From JAHFDS01 sp964593795 (GTDB lineage Bacteria; Myxococcota_A; Polyangia; JAHFDS01), in assembly GCA_964593795.1 (NCBI GenBank), contig CAZQJC010000331.1, positions 14,293 to 78,292 of the forward strand: a DNA stretch of 64,000 nt, written 5' to 3'. The first letter of the stretch is position 1. Every line of letters begins with the position of its first letter. The notes under the pieces are model-generated. The model ran no database searches, was not told the DNA's origin, and worked only from the letters and a program-made list of their open reading frames with translations. The translations under genes and the position numbers were made by a program. Positions 15,846 to 24,245 of the stretch are shown here, piece after piece.

Positions 15846-18006
15846 AAAGGTAACGGTAGGCTACAAGTACTATGTTGGTATGCACATGGTGCTTTGCCAC
15901 GGCCCCGTTGACGCTGTGACGGCCGTTGAGGTAGACAACAGAACAGCCTGGGCGGGCAACTCAACGGGGGGCAGCATCTCCATCAATAGCCCTGATCTGT
16001 TCGGCGGTGAGAGCCGTGAGGGCGGCGTGGTGGGCACCGTTGACATCATGATGGGCAGCACGACCCAGGGTCGAAACGCCTATCTACAGTCTAAGTTGGG
16101 CACTGACATCCCTGCTTTCCGCGGTGTACTCAGTGCTGTGCTGCGCCAGGTATTTGTTGGCTTGAATCCGTACCTGAAGAGCTGGTCGTTCTGGGTTACA
16201 CGGCGCAACACACGACTTGACGGCCAGCCGCAGTGGTACTCGAGTAAGGTTGCTATTGGCGACGACATGAACCCCGCCCACATCATCCGTGAGTGTCTGA
16301 CGGACCCCTCGTGGGGTATTGGGTACCCAGAGGCTGACCTTGATGCGGCGTCATTTACGGCTGCAGCAGATACCCTGTATTCAGAGGGCCTGGGTATGTC
16401 CCTGCTATGGGACAGATCAATACCGCTCAACGAGTTTGTATCTGAGGTACTGAAACATATCGATGCTAGCCTATACGTGAGCCGGGCTGACGGTAAGTTT
16501 GTTCTCAAACTCATACGGGGCGGCTACAGTGTGGGCTCTCTGCTCGAACTTAATGAGAGCAACGTCTCTAAGATAACCGACTTCAAGCGCAATACAGTCG
16601 GAGAACTTGTGAACTCCGTGACCGTGCAGTTCTGGGACGGGAGCACCGGCAGGGATAACTCTGTAACCGTGCAGGACATCTCGCTTGTTGTCCAGCAGGG
16701 GGCAACAGTTGGTACGACCATCCAGTTCCCTGGCTTCACAACAGGGGCAAACGCCTCAAAAGCTGCGTCGAGAAGCCTGAAGGCGCTCTCTACTCCGCTA
16801 GCGAGTTGCACTATCTACACCAACCGAGTGGCCTATAACCTGAACGTTGGCGACGTGTTTAAGCTGAACTGGCCCAGGTTCGGTGTGACGTCGCTGGTGA
16901 TGCGCGTCACTAACATTGAGCTAGGAGCTCTGGATAACAACGAGATCCGAATCACCGCTGTTGAAGACGTTTTTGGAACCTCTGCCGCCATTTACGCCCC
17001 GCCCCCGCCGAGTGAGTGGACGAACCCAGTCAGCGTTCCTGCTCCCTGCCCCTATCACGTTACGCTCGACGCGCCGTATTGGGAGGTGTTCCCGCGGCTT
17101 GGTGAAGCAGCAGCCCAGGCCCTACCAGCTACGGCCTCTTACATCGTGGCTACTGGTGTTCGCCCATCTGGTGACGCAATCAGCGCGAAGCTCTACACGG
17201 ACCCCGGTAATACCGGTGCGTGGCAAGAGGCAAACACGGTGGATTTCTGCCCTACTGCCATACTTGGTGCTAACACCGTATTTAACGATACTGTGTGGCC
17301 GATCAACAGTGGCATAGACATCCCACTTGTTGGGCTAAATACGTATGCGCTCATTGACAATGAGTTTGTCGCTGTAACAGCAATAAGCGACACGTCCATG
17401 ACTGTTCTGAGAGGCGTACTTGATACTGTCCCGACACCACACAACTCAGGGGCCCGTATCTACTTCATTGAAGATACTTGTGAGACAGACGGGGTGGAGT
17501 ACGCCAGTGGTGAAATCGCGAGGATTAGACTGACACCAACTACGGGTAGAGGCACACTCGCGCTTAGCTCGGCTACTACCCAGAGCCGCACAGTGTCAGC
17601 TAGGCAAGCTCGGCCCTACCCCCCACAGCGAATCAGGCTCAATGGTCTGGCGTACCCTTCTTCAGTTCGCGGTGACATAGACCTCACAGTAACCTGGGCG
17701 CACAGGGATAGGATTCAACAAACAGTAGGTCTAGTCGGTACGGAGACAGGCAGCATAGGCCCAGAGGCAGGCACAACTTACACAGTCCAACTTCTGACTA
17801 GCGGTGGATCAGTTCTCAGTACAGAGACTGATGTGACCGGGACAACTCACGTGTTCACCGTCGCAACAATGGGAGCCAACTACGGGGCCCTGAGAGTAAG
17901 GGTCTGGGCAGTTAGAAATACCCTGGCTAGCTATCAGATTCATGACATTCCGTTCCTGCGGGCAGGGTACGGTACAACCTATGGCAATTCCTACGGAGGT
18001 GCGTAA
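15832..18006 (+). CDS. Central tail hub protein (Phage-tail_3-like)
   Basis: A 724-residue protein. I chose the GTG at 15832 because GGAGGTGG lies just upstream and the protein then begins MGKSKKVTVGYKYYVG, a normal start for this family. Residues about 130-310 include LTDPSWGIGYPEADLD, LLWDRSIPLNEFVSEVLKHI and RADGKFVLKLIRGG, the core of Phage-tail_3-like (lambda gpJ / gene transfer agent gp15-type) hub proteins. A fibronectin-like beta region (about 610-700) follows, with a glycine-rich end. It forms the central hub that closes the tail tube and often carries receptor specificity. It ends in an overlap with the fibre gene. Confidence 0.85.
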   Translation: MGKSKKVTVGYKYYVGMHMVLCHGPVDAVTAVEVDNRTAWAGNSTGGSISINSPDLFGGESREGGVVGTVDIMMGSTTQGRNAYLQSKLGTDIPAFRGVLSAVLRQVFVGLNPYLKSWSFWVTRRNTRLDGQPQWYSSKVAIGDDMNPAHIIRECLTDPSWGIGYPEADLDAASFTAAADTLYSEGLGMSLLWDRSIPLNEFVSEVLKHIDASLYVSRADGKFVLKLIRGGYSVGSLLELNESNVSKITDFKRNTVGELVNSVTVQFWDGSTGRDNSVTVQDISLVVQQGATVGTTIQFPGFTTGANASKAASRSLKALSTPLASCTIYTNRVAYNLNVGDVFKLNWPRFGVTSLVMRVTNIELGALDNNEIRITAVEDVFGTSAAIYAPPPPSEWTNPVSVPAPCPYHVTLDAPYWEVFPRLGEAAAQALPATASYIVATGVRPSGDAISAKLYTDPGNTGAWQEANTVDFCPTAILGANTVFNDTVWPINSGIDIPLVGLNTYALIDNEFVAVTAISDTSMTVLRGVLDTVPTPHNSGARIYFIEDTCETDGVEYASGEIARIRLTPTTGRGTLALSSATTQSRTVSARQARPYPPQRIRLNGLAYPSSVRGDIDLTVTWAHRDRIQQTVGLVGTETGSIGPEAGTTYTVQLLTSGGSVLSTETDVTGTTHVFTVATMGANYGALRVRVWAVRNTLASYQIHDIPFLRAGYGTTYGNSYGGA

Positions 18007-18362
18007 TGGCAGCACAAACTGAACCGAGAAGTGGTATTCAATATGGCTGGGCACTGGGGGAGAACTCCTGGCACACCGGCATGGATGCGAACCTGTTGTG
18101 GTTGGGCAGATTTGGGACCCACCTCAGCGTCAAGGACCGGGGCCTCAGCACGCCCCCAGCGTCCCCCGCCGCGGGAGACACCTACATTGTCGGCGCGGCA
18201 GGGGCGGGGGCCTGGAGTACGCACGACAACAAGGTTGCTGTGTGGTCCGGGTCAGCGTGGGTGTTCGGGGCGCCCCGTGTTGGTTGGATGGCGTTTATCG
18301 AGGATGAGGCTGTCCTCTCCATCTACAAGTCGACCGGGTGGTCGGCGGGGGTTGCTTTCTAG
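18006..18362 (+). CDS. DUF2793-like tail fibre or tip protein
   Basis: A 118-residue protein. The pattern STPPASPAAGDTYIVGAAGAGAW...DNKVAVWSGSAWVFGAPRVGW matches the DUF2793 module, a small beta domain common in tail fibres and tail-tip proteins of Proteobacterial phages. It is the last gene of the plus-strand virion operon, shares its first base with the last base of the hub gene, and is followed by a terminator. A longer fibre partner is not seen, so this short protein may be a receptor-binding cap or an accessory tip protein. Confidence 0.8.
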   Translation: MAAQTEPRSGIQYGWALGENSWHTGMDANLLWLGRFGTHLSVKDRGLSTPPASPAAGDTYIVGAAGAGAWSTHDNKVAVWSGSAWVFGAPRVGWMAFIEDEAVLSIYKSTGWSAGVAF

Positions 18363-18378
18363 TTTTGCCGTAGGGGCC

Positions 18379-18415
18379 TTCCCCGCGCACCTCTCAGAGG
18401 GCGCGGGGCTTTTTA
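18379..18415 (+). terminator. Terminator of the morphogenesis operon
   Basis: An 8-bp GC-only stem (18381-18388 with 18401-18408) contains a further inner CCTCT/AGAGG pairing and is followed by CTTTTT. It lies 17 nt past the last tail gene. The leftward genes converge from the other side and have no matching T-run here, so termination is mainly rightward. Confidence 0.9.
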
Positions 18416-18432
18416 TGTTCCTGCCCCAGGCC

Positions 18433-18780
18433 CTACCTAAGCTTACGAATCTTCAGCGGCTTTGGCACCCTTGCCGCCGGCACTTCACTAGCTGAACGCT
18501 GTACCACAACCTCCTGCACTACCACAGGTGTAGGCAGCCCAGGCTCGCTGGATAGCCGGGACAGGAACTCAATCCGCCTCGCCAACTCTTGTGTCCAGTT
18601 GAGCACATATCCTTGCTGCGTATGCTTAATCAGCAGCCCGTGAACCTTCTGTAGGCGCTCTGTCAGGACACCGACCCTGTCCTCGTCAGGTACTGCTTTC
18701 ACTGTCTGGTAACAGTCCTCACATACAACCTTCTCGCCTAGTGGCCTGCTGGCCCAGGAGTCACAATAATGACAACCCAT
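18433..18780 (-). CDS. Small zinc-ribbon protein
   Basis: A 115-residue protein. The ATG at 18780 is chosen over one 15 codons upstream because AAGGA precedes it at the right distance. The N-terminus has a four-cysteine zinc ribbon (CHYCDS then CEDCY, CxxC-x14-CxxC). A helical region (TERLQKVHGLLIKHTQQ) and a basic tail ending PKPLKIRKLR follow. It is the last gene of the leftward block. A nucleic-acid or protein-binding accessory role is plausible; the family is unknown. Confidence 0.75.
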   Translation of the reverse strand: MGCHYCDSWASRPLGEKVVCEDCYQTVKAVPDEDRVGVLTERLQKVHGLLIKHTQQGYVLNWTQELARRIEFLSRLSSEPGLPTPVVVQEVVVQRSASEVPAARVPKPLKIRKLR

Positions 18781-18800
18781 GTTCTTATCCTTATGCGGGT

Positions 18801-18887
18801 GCCCGCCCACGCTTTCCCGCAGCACCCTTCGGTGTTCGTCATGCTGACCTGACGATGGCCTGAACCGTGGTGGTTCCGTGGGCGGGC
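18801..18887. repeat. 11-bp inverted repeat in the gap before the zinc-ribbon gene
   Basis: GCCCGCCCACG at 18801-18811 is complementary to 18877-18887, with 65 bp between. It occupies most of the 113-bp gap between the two leftmost leftward genes. It may fold in mRNA or bind a protein. No T-run follows, so it is not a simple terminator. Confidence 0.6.
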
Positions 18888-18893
18888 GGTGAC

Positions 18894-19139
18894 TTACACA
18901 GCGCTGATCTTCAGCCTGTCAATGATGGCCAGAACTTCTCGGAAGTTGTCGGGGTCGGCGTCTCGCCACTTGCCCGTGCCCCGGCCCTCCCACTCAGTCA
19001 GGCCATCTCGTCGGGGGAAGGGGTACTTCTCCACAAAGACGGGGTACCTGACCTGAACAATGAGCTTGCCAAAGAAGCCCCGGCGCAGGCGTACCTCTGG
19101 CTCGCCCTGCTCTCGGACGCGCGGGATAGGGGCAACCAT
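18894..19139 (-). CDS. Hypothetical protein downstream of thyX
   Basis: An 81-residue protein starting in an ATGA overlap with the thyX stop, so translation is probably coupled. It is basic in the middle (VRLRRGFFGKLIVQVRYPVF) and contains PFPRRDGLTEWEGRGTGKW. No membrane segment or known motif is present. Its location suggests a partner or accessory of thymidylate metabolism, but nothing in the sequence shows that. Confidence 0.75.
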   Translation of the reverse strand: MVAPIPRVREQGEPEVRLRRGFFGKLIVQVRYPVFVEKYPFPRRDGLTEWEGRGTGKWRDADPDNFREVLAIIDRLKISAV

Positions 19140-19774
19140 CAGGATTGCTCCATCGCAGACCAGACTGCGGGCACCTGCAGGGCAAGTTCGTCGCTGATCG
19201 ACTGGGCAATCAGTCGGTGCTCCTTCTGGGTCTCAGGCTGCGTGCGGAGCTGACAGTAGTGCATCCACGAGCGCAGGGTCCCACTCATGTACATGCGGCT
19301 GGGAGTCAAACCTTCAGGCAGCACAGCCCGGGCCTGCTCCTTGGCCACACCCATCTCGAGAGCCTGTTGGTACGCTGCCAGGGCAACGTCACTGACCCGG
19401 GCCTGGATCTGCGCCCACATGTCGTGCTTGGCCTGGTCGTCCGTGATCAAGCTGTTCTGGCGGTTCTTCGTGTCCTGCAGGCGGCATTCACGCAGTTGAG
19501 CAGCTGGTAGCAGGGATACGTCAGCGTACCGTTGACTGAACTCCTGGAACGAGAACGATCGGTGTCTAAGAATCTGACGAGCAATATCCCGAGTCGTGTT
19601 GATTTCAAATACAGCGCTGGCCATCTCGAAAGGGGACCAGTGCTGATGTTTGACCATATACCGAAGCAGGCCCCCCACATTCTCGTTGTCCTGGTTCTGT
19701 GGGTTAGAGACCCGAGCAATGTAGCCAAGCAGCTTCTCGGCGTCAGGCGTGATCCAGATTAGTTTGGTGCTCAC
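19139..19774 (-). CDS. thyX: Flavin-dependent thymidylate synthase ThyX
   Basis: A 211-residue protein. It contains the ThyX signature RHRSFSFQEFSQRY (RHRxxSxxExSxRY) near residues 70-83, which binds dUMP and FAD. A C-terminal SGTLRSWMHYCQLRTQPETQKEHR segment is typical of the family's second substrate-binding region. It converts dUMP to dTMP using methylene-tetrahydrofolate and NAD(P)H. The length matches the family. It starts at a GTG overlapping the stop of the dCMP deaminase gene, which supplies its dUMP substrate, so the two form a dTMP supply unit. Confidence 0.95.
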   Translation of the reverse strand: MSTKLIWITPDAEKLLGYIARVSNPQNQDNENVGGLLRYMVKHQHWSPFEMASAVFEINTTRDIARQILRHRSFSFQEFSQRYADVSLLPAAQLRECRLQDTKNRQNSLITDDQAKHDMWAQIQARVSDVALAAYQQALEMGVAKEQARAVLPEGLTPSRMYMSGTLRSWMHYCQLRTQPETQKEHRLIAQSISDELALQVPAVWSAMEQS

Positions 19775-20241
19775 TTCAAGTCCTCAGGATAAAAATAAAC
19801 ATCTACGCCAGCCTCTTGAAACATCTCAAGTGCGAGTCGCTCCTCCTCATTCCAGTCAACCCTGTACTCCCCGGTGCCTTCAGCCTTTTTGAGTGGGGCT
19901 AGTACCCGCTTAATGCCAGCCTGGATAATCATCCGGGCACAGCTCGTGCACGGGTGCAACGAGGTAAGGAGTAGTGTGCAACCCTTGAGTGATACCCCCA
20001 CCCTTGCTGCCTGGGCGACGACGTTCTCTTCTGCATGAGACGAGAATTTGTACTTGAGGGGCCGCTCATGACGCTCATCCATGTCGTCATTGACGCCCCG
20101 AGGAAACCCATTGTAGCCCGAGCCCCGAATGTTGTAGTCGTCATCCAACACGACTGCACCAACCTTAGTGCTACGGTCCTTGCTCCGGCCCTGTGCCGCC
20201 TTGGCGTCCGGGAGGAACTTCAACATCTTGTCCATGTTCAT
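19771..20241 (-). CDS. dCMP deaminase
   Basis: A 156-residue protein. It has the zinc cytidine/deoxycytidylate deaminase motifs SHAEENVVAQAAR (HAE; zinc ligand and catalytic Glu) and HPCTSCARMIIQAG (PCxxC; two zinc ligands). The N-terminus has the family-typical RSKDRSTKVGAVVLDDD and GSGYNGFPRG. It converts dCMP to dUMP for ThyX. Its start lies in an ATGA overlap with the upstream small gene; a second ATG two codons later is possible. It is normally allosterically controlled by dCTP and dTTP, but that cannot be read here. Confidence 0.93.
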   Translation of the reverse strand: MNMDKMLKFLPDAKAAQGRSKDRSTKVGAVVLDDDYNIRGSGYNGFPRGVNDDMDERHERPLKYKFSSHAEENVVAQAARVGVSLKGCTLLLTSLHPCTSCARMIIQAGIKRVLAPLKKAEGTGEYRVDWNEEERLALEMFQEAGVDVYFYPEDLK

Positions 20242-20438
20242 TGCAGCATCACCCCTTCCTCAATCTTGCTTTCATCCCGTATAGCCCCCACCTGATACAG
20301 CAGGTCACCGAGCATCTCGAAGATCTGGACCGCGGCGGGAATAGCGAGAATGGCCGTGTCCCCGTCGTTGACCTTGATGGCAATCGCGGGCCCCTCGTGT
20401 CCGTCGACCGACACAATACCCATCATTATACCCTTCAT
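20238..20438 (-). CDS. Hypothetical protein between sbcC-like and dCMP deaminase genes
   Basis: A 66-residue protein. I prefer the ATG at 20438 with GAGGG 6 nt upstream; a GTG at 20450 overlapping the sbcC-like stop is the alternative. The sequence has an alternating beta pattern (GPAIAIKVNDGDTAILAIPAAVQI) and a helical end, suggesting a small folded domain. No recognisable family. Overlaps on both sides indicate it belongs to the same translation unit as the recombination and nucleotide genes. Confidence 0.7.
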   Translation of the reverse strand: MKGIMMGIVSVDGHEGPAIAIKVNDGDTAILAIPAAVQIFEMLGDLLYQVGAIRDESKIEEGVMLQ

Positions 20439-20446
20439 ACTTGCCC

Positions 20447-22546
20447 TCACAAAGTGATTAGGTTATTGGCAAAGCTTTCACTGACATCAGAGTGCGTTAC
20501 CAAGAGCACTTGACTAAAGCCGGAAGCTGCAATGTAACCGAGCATCGCAGCTTCGCGTGATGCGTCACAACTGGCGGACGGTTCATCGAGGACGATGAAC
20601 TGGCACCCTGGAACAAAGGTCTTAGTGAGGGCGCAACGTATAGCAAGGCCAAGAAGATCAAGTGTGCTACCACTAAGAGAGTCAACGCTTCTGCCGTTAA
20701 CCGTAAAGCCGTCTTTTTCCTTAGCGACAATTGAGTTCTCTCCTCTCATTTGGCTAAACACCGTGCTCACACTGGCCAGCACCATAGACCATAGCTTGTT
20801 ACCAATCACCGGCCTAGCCGCACGGATCTTCTTGACCAGTCCGTTGTTGAACTCCAGCGTGCTGATCTCCTGCTTGGTGTTCTCCACCTGCTTCTCGAGC
20901 TGGGCTCGCTTCTCGAGCGCCGCGGCGTGCATGGCGACGGCGAACTGGAAGTCAGCCTTCGCCCCGTCGACGCTACGCTGCAGGTCCGTGATGGCGCCCC
21001 GGGCCTCAGCCAGCGTTTCCTCACCCTCCTTGAGCCCCGTCTCGGCCTGGGCCAACGCCTCATCGGAGACGGGGTGCAGGCCCCGAAGCTCGTGGACGAG
21101 CTTGAGTCGGTCGTCCTCAAGGTCGTGGATCTGGCGGTTGAGCATCTCCAGCTTAGTGCTGGCCTTCAGGATGGCATCATTGTACCGCTTCGCCTCCGCG
21201 AGCATACCCGCGTAGTCGGGTTCGTCGCCAGCTGCGGCCGGGGGCAGCCCCTGCCACGAGAACATCGCCGGCAGCACGCTCTCGTCCCGCTCCAGGTACT
21301 GCTCGATGCCCCGGACGCCACGCAGGATCTCGTCCTCGACCCGGAATAAGGCCTGCACATTCTCCAGTGCCCGTTCCGCGACCTCCTTGCTCTCCAGGGC
21401 CTCAACAGTACGCCGCTCCTCACCCAGGATCGCAGCTGCGAGCTCAGCGTTGCGCTTGGCCACCTCCGGGAACTGGCTCACGTCCTGGCCGCAGAAGCCA
21501 CACGTGCTGCTTGTGGTGAGCTTGGCCTTGGCCACCTTGATGTTGGTCTGGGCCTGCCGCACTGCCTCGTCGGCACGCTTGATGTCGGCCTGGATGCAGA
21601 CGATCTCCGCGTTCATCGCCTCGCGGCTGCGCCGCTCGGGCTGGGGCAGCTTCTGGAACTGTGCCCACGCGCGGCGCCGAGCCGTGAGGTCCTGAGCTTG
21701 ACGCAGGCCTTCCTCAAGGTCCGCAGTGGCGCAAGGTTCGAGCGTTGCCTGCCCCTCAACGCTGGTGCGCTCGACGCTCAGGTCGTTGAGCCTGCCCTCG
21801 ACCTTGGCCAGGTTGGCCTCCAGCGTGGCGCGGTGGGACCGCGCGTGCTTCATCTTGGCCACCGCGTCCCGTGCGCCGGCCAACTTCTCGACCAGGGTCG
21901 CCTCAGCCTCCTTGGCCGCGACCAAGGAGTTGCTCAGCGCCAGGACGTTGGCCTCATGCGCCGCGGCATCGGGCTGCGCAGGCATGGCGAGGGCCTCGAG
22001 CTCAGCCGTCAGACGCTGCAACCGGTCGGCCTGCACCGTCGCGGCGCCGAGTGGTAGCTTGTGCTGGGCAGCGTCGATGATCCGGTCGAAGAGGTCGAAC
22101 TCGCCCAGGTCCTCGATCAGCTGCGCGGTGGCCTTCGGGCCGTTGGTCAGGACGCCTCGCAGCCCCATCTGGTTCGAGAACATGAGGTTGGCCGCGGTCG
22201 CGCCATCGGCACCGATCAGCTTCTCGCAGAACGCAGTGACTTCCGACTGACCCGTGACGAAGACCTGGCCCATGGCCAGGACCTCAGCCCCCTTCTTGGA
22301 GCGTGTAATGACGTAGTCCCCATACTCGACCGTGACCTTGAGCGAGTTAGTGGGCTGGCCCCAGGTCACAGTATTATCCAGGCCATCACGTAGCACTTTG
22401 CTCCCAAATAAAGCATAAGCAATGGCCTCAAGTGTTGTCGTTTTACCTCCTTCATTCGGGGCCCGAATAACGTTTAGGCCCTCTGTAAAGCACACTTTCA
22501 GGTCGGTGTGCTTACGAAAATTCTGCAGCTCTACTTTCTTCAACAT
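20447..22546 (-). CDS. SbcC/Rad50-like recombination ATPase (large subunit)
   Basis: A 699-residue protein. Walker A is APNEGGKTT near residues 30-38, a variant typical of Rad50-like proteins. Two long coiled coils flank a zinc hook CGFC near residue 350. The signature helix SLSGSTLDLLGLAIR lies near 610-625 and Walker B FIVLDEPSA near 645, with a late VTHSD. It pairs with the SbcD-like nuclease (22885-23937) to process DNA ends, like T4 gp46/gp47. AGGAGG precedes the ATG, and the start overlaps the upstream small gene by 35 nt. The coiled coil is shorter than in bacterial SbcC, as usual for phages. Confidence 0.93.
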   Translation of the reverse strand: MLKKVELQNFRKHTDLKVCFTEGLNVIRAPNEGGKTTTLEAIAYALFGSKVLRDGLDNTVTWGQPTNSLKVTVEYGDYVITRSKKGAEVLAMGQVFVTGQSEVTAFCEKLIGADGATAANLMFSNQMGLRGVLTNGPKATAQLIEDLGEFDLFDRIIDAAQHKLPLGAATVQADRLQRLTAELEALAMPAQPDAAAHEANVLALSNSLVAAKEAEATLVEKLAGARDAVAKMKHARSHRATLEANLAKVEGRLNDLSVERTSVEGQATLEPCATADLEEGLRQAQDLTARRRAWAQFQKLPQPERRSREAMNAEIVCIQADIKRADEAVRQAQTNIKVAKAKLTTSSTCGFCGQDVSQFPEVAKRNAELAAAILGEERRTVEALESKEVAERALENVQALFRVEDEILRGVRGIEQYLERDESVLPAMFSWQGLPPAAAGDEPDYAGMLAEAKRYNDAILKASTKLEMLNRQIHDLEDDRLKLVHELRGLHPVSDEALAQAETGLKEGEETLAEARGAITDLQRSVDGAKADFQFAVAMHAAALEKRAQLEKQVENTKQEISTLEFNNGLVKKIRAARPVIGNKLWSMVLASVSTVFSQMRGENSIVAKEKDGFTVNGRSVDSLSGSTLDLLGLAIRCALTKTFVPGCQFIVLDEPSASCDASREAAMLGYIAASGFSQVLLVTHSDVSESFANNLITL

Positions 22547-22754
22547 AGATCCTCCTGTCTATCTGGCGTGCCGCTTCCCTGAGTTGCGCTTTCAGGAACG
22601 ACAAGGTTCGTTTTCTGGGGTCAGGGTCATTGACCAGGGCGACCCACGAAATAGCGGTGGTGACGCCCCTGTGTCGTCTGGACAGCGTATGCAGCATGCC
22701 CTGTGGTGTTGTTCTTATGTGCCAGGAGTATCGCCGGCCAGCGACTCGGATCAT
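22512..22754 (-). CDS. Small basic protein between sbcD and sbcC genes
   Basis: An 80-residue, arginine-rich protein (AGRRYSWHIRT, LREAARQIDRRIY). It starts in an ATGA overlap with a 45-codon gene and ends inside the sbcC-like gene. The sequence SWVALVNDPDPRKRTLSFLKAQL suggests a compact alpha/beta domain. Its position between the two nuclease-complex subunits, with coupled translation, suggests an accessory to SbcCD or a nucleic-acid-binding protein. The family is not recognised. Confidence 0.75.
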   Translation of the reverse strand: MIRVAGRRYSWHIRTTPQGMLHTLSRRHRGVTTAISWVALVNDPDPRKRTLSFLKAQLREAARQIDRRIYVEESRAAEFS

Positions 22755-22888
22755 TCCAGCATTTCCATGAGTGCTTCATTGAGGGCAGCCCTGAATTCGA
22801 CCATGATGTCGTTCCGGCCCCATCCTGTCTTAGCCTGGAGGCGGGCCATGAACTTCTCTTCAAGAAGCGTGGCGAATTTCTTGATCAT
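22751..22888 (-). CDS. 45-residue protein following sbcD
   Basis: A small gene shorter than common cut-offs. Its ATG (22886-22888) overlaps the sbcD-like TGA, and its own TGA overlaps the ATG of the next gene. The product is amphipathic and helical, with FATLLEEKFMARLQAK and a C-terminal FRAALNEALMEMLE. Two ATGA junctions in a row make it very likely to be translated. The function is unknown; a small regulatory subunit of the SbcCD-like complex is one possibility. Confidence 0.7.
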   Translation of the reverse strand: MIKKFATLLEEKFMARLQAKTGWGRNDIMVEFRAALNEALMEMLE

Positions 22889-23937
22889 GACAGTAGCTCC
22901 TTCACAACCTTGCCCTCTTCCTCGGACAACTCCTCGAGCAGTGCATCGAGCACGTTGAAGGCCGTGATCTGCTCAAGGCTCATCTCGGCCAACTCATCAA
23001 ACGCGGCCACGCCCTCGACCTTGACTGCGTTGGTCACGACGTAGGCCCCAGACTTGGCCCGGAACCGGGCCACAGCATCGACCACTTCTGCGGCTTCCTC
23101 CGCAGTCGCCGTACCCTCTACACGGATGAACTGGTAGCCGGGGTCAGCGTCAAGGTTTCGCCAGTCAACGCGTGTGAAGACTTTGTCCTCCTCAAGGTTC
23201 AACCACTCCTTGAGTTGGGTCTCCTTTCCGCTGAGCGTGAGGTAGTACTTACCCTTGCAGCCTAGACAATCAGCAACTGAGGTGGGGATCTGGGCCCCAG
23301 GAATGATAATGCTTTGGGCTACTCGTACCTGATGTTCATGACCAAAAATCAATGTCCAGCCCGCGGAGATGAGCAGGTCTGCGGCTTCCTTGCTTACGTT
23401 GAGGGAGTGATCAGCCTCTACGGCAAAATTGTTGTCGTAGTTGGCATGCAGAAGTAGGAAGTCGCCCTCTCCTGCAGCATCTAGGGCCCTGTGAAGCTCG
23501 ATGTCGAAGAGGTCCTGGTTCGCAACGTGGGGAATGGCCCAGACCCTGTCCGAGACTCTGGAGAATCCGTGGGTGTGGTCAATGACGTCGACTGCCATAC
23601 CCCGGCGAACCTTGAGAAAATGGGCAAGGAGGTGAAAGGACGAGACTTTGTCTCCACGTGGGTTGTAGTCATGGTTGCCTGCGATGAGTGTGAGGTGTTG
23701 TGCCTGCCGCGCTTTCATGAACCAGCGGTCCAGCACGTTGAAGGTGCGGATCAGGTCCGTGCCCGGGACATCGAACCCGTCGAAGAGATCGCCGTTAATA
23801 ACGATGTGGTCCTCGTCCGTGGCGTTGATCAACGCCTCGAAGTGCTGGTGGATGTGCTCGGTGAGCGCGGCCTGTGATGCCGGCGTCGTCCCGGCTTTGC
23901 GGGAGGCTCCGATGTGGAGATCTGAAATTATAAGCAT
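22885..23937 (-). CDS. SbcD/Mre11-like nuclease (gp47-like)
   Basis: A 350-residue protein. The calcineurin-like phosphoesterase motifs are in order: SDLHIG (about 5-10), NGDLFDGF (about 48), AGNHDYNP (about 86), LLLHANYD (about 160) and FGHEHQV (about 197). These residues bind two Mn ions for exo- and endonuclease activity on DNA ends. The C-terminal third is acidic and helical, the expected Rad50-binding side. A CLGCKGKYY segment near 225 adds a CxxC not required for catalysis. It overlaps the gene upstream by 10 nt. Confidence 0.93.
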   Translation of the reverse strand: MLIISDLHIGASRKAGTTPASQAALTEHIHQHFEALINATDEDHIVINGDLFDGFDVPGTDLIRTFNVLDRWFMKARQAQHLTLIAGNHDYNPRGDKVSSFHLLAHFLKVRRGMAVDVIDHTHGFSRVSDRVWAIPHVANQDLFDIELHRALDAAGEGDFLLLHANYDNNFAVEADHSLNVSKEAADLLISAGWTLIFGHEHQVRVAQSIIIPGAQIPTSVADCLGCKGKYYLTLSGKETQLKEWLNLEEDKVFTRVDWRNLDADPGYQFIRVEGTATAEEAAEVVDAVARFRAKSGAYVVTNAVKVEGVAAFDELAEMSLEQITAFNVLDALLEELSEEEGKVVKELLS

Positions 23938-24164
23938 GGCCCGCTACCTTTATTATCTAATATAAATCTGTGGAACATATCCATCTGCTTCCTAAGGCTC
24001 ACATCTGTGATTATCCGCTCAACAGCAGCCCAGATATTGGGCATGCTCACATCTTCACTGGCTGTGATCCCGTAAGACTTCCCATCAATGTCTACCCTAA
24101 CGCGGACAGTAGGCCAGAACTCAGCAGCATCTGGAGAAAGAAAAGTCACCCTCGGCTTACCCAT
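23928..24164 (-). CDS. Hypothetical first gene of the sbcD-thyX transcript
   Basis: A 78-residue protein. The ATG at 24164 with GGAG 6 nt upstream is chosen. A longer frame reaching 24209 would begin at the predicted transcription start of the promoter at 24216-24244. Features are PTVRVRVDIDGKSYGITASEDV and an amphipathic C-terminal helix. No family recognised. It would be the promoter-proximal gene of the transcript carrying sbcD, sbcC, dCMP deaminase and thyX. Confidence 0.7.
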   Translation of the reverse strand: MGKPRVTFLSPDAAEFWPTVRVRVDIDGKSYGITASEDVSMPNIWAAVERIITDVSLRKQMDMFHRFILDNKGSGPCL

Positions 24165-24215
24165 CTCTAGCTCCATATAAGGGGGCCCCAGCGCTGTACT
24201 GTGGCCCAAGGCTTC

Positions 24216-24244
24216 ACTTTAGGCCTGGATAGGCCATGTGTCAA
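24216..24244 (-). promoter_or_regulatory. Strong sigma70-type promoter for the sbcD-thyX genes
   Basis: Reading leftward: -35 TTGACA (24244-24239), 17-bp spacer, -10 TAAAGT (24221-24216). The -35 is perfect and the -10 matches 4 of 6. Transcription would start near 24209, about 45 nt before the chosen ATG. It lies between the ligase stop (24246) and the next gene and shares its design with the promoter at 34750-34778. Confidence 0.75.
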
Positions 24245-24245
24245 C

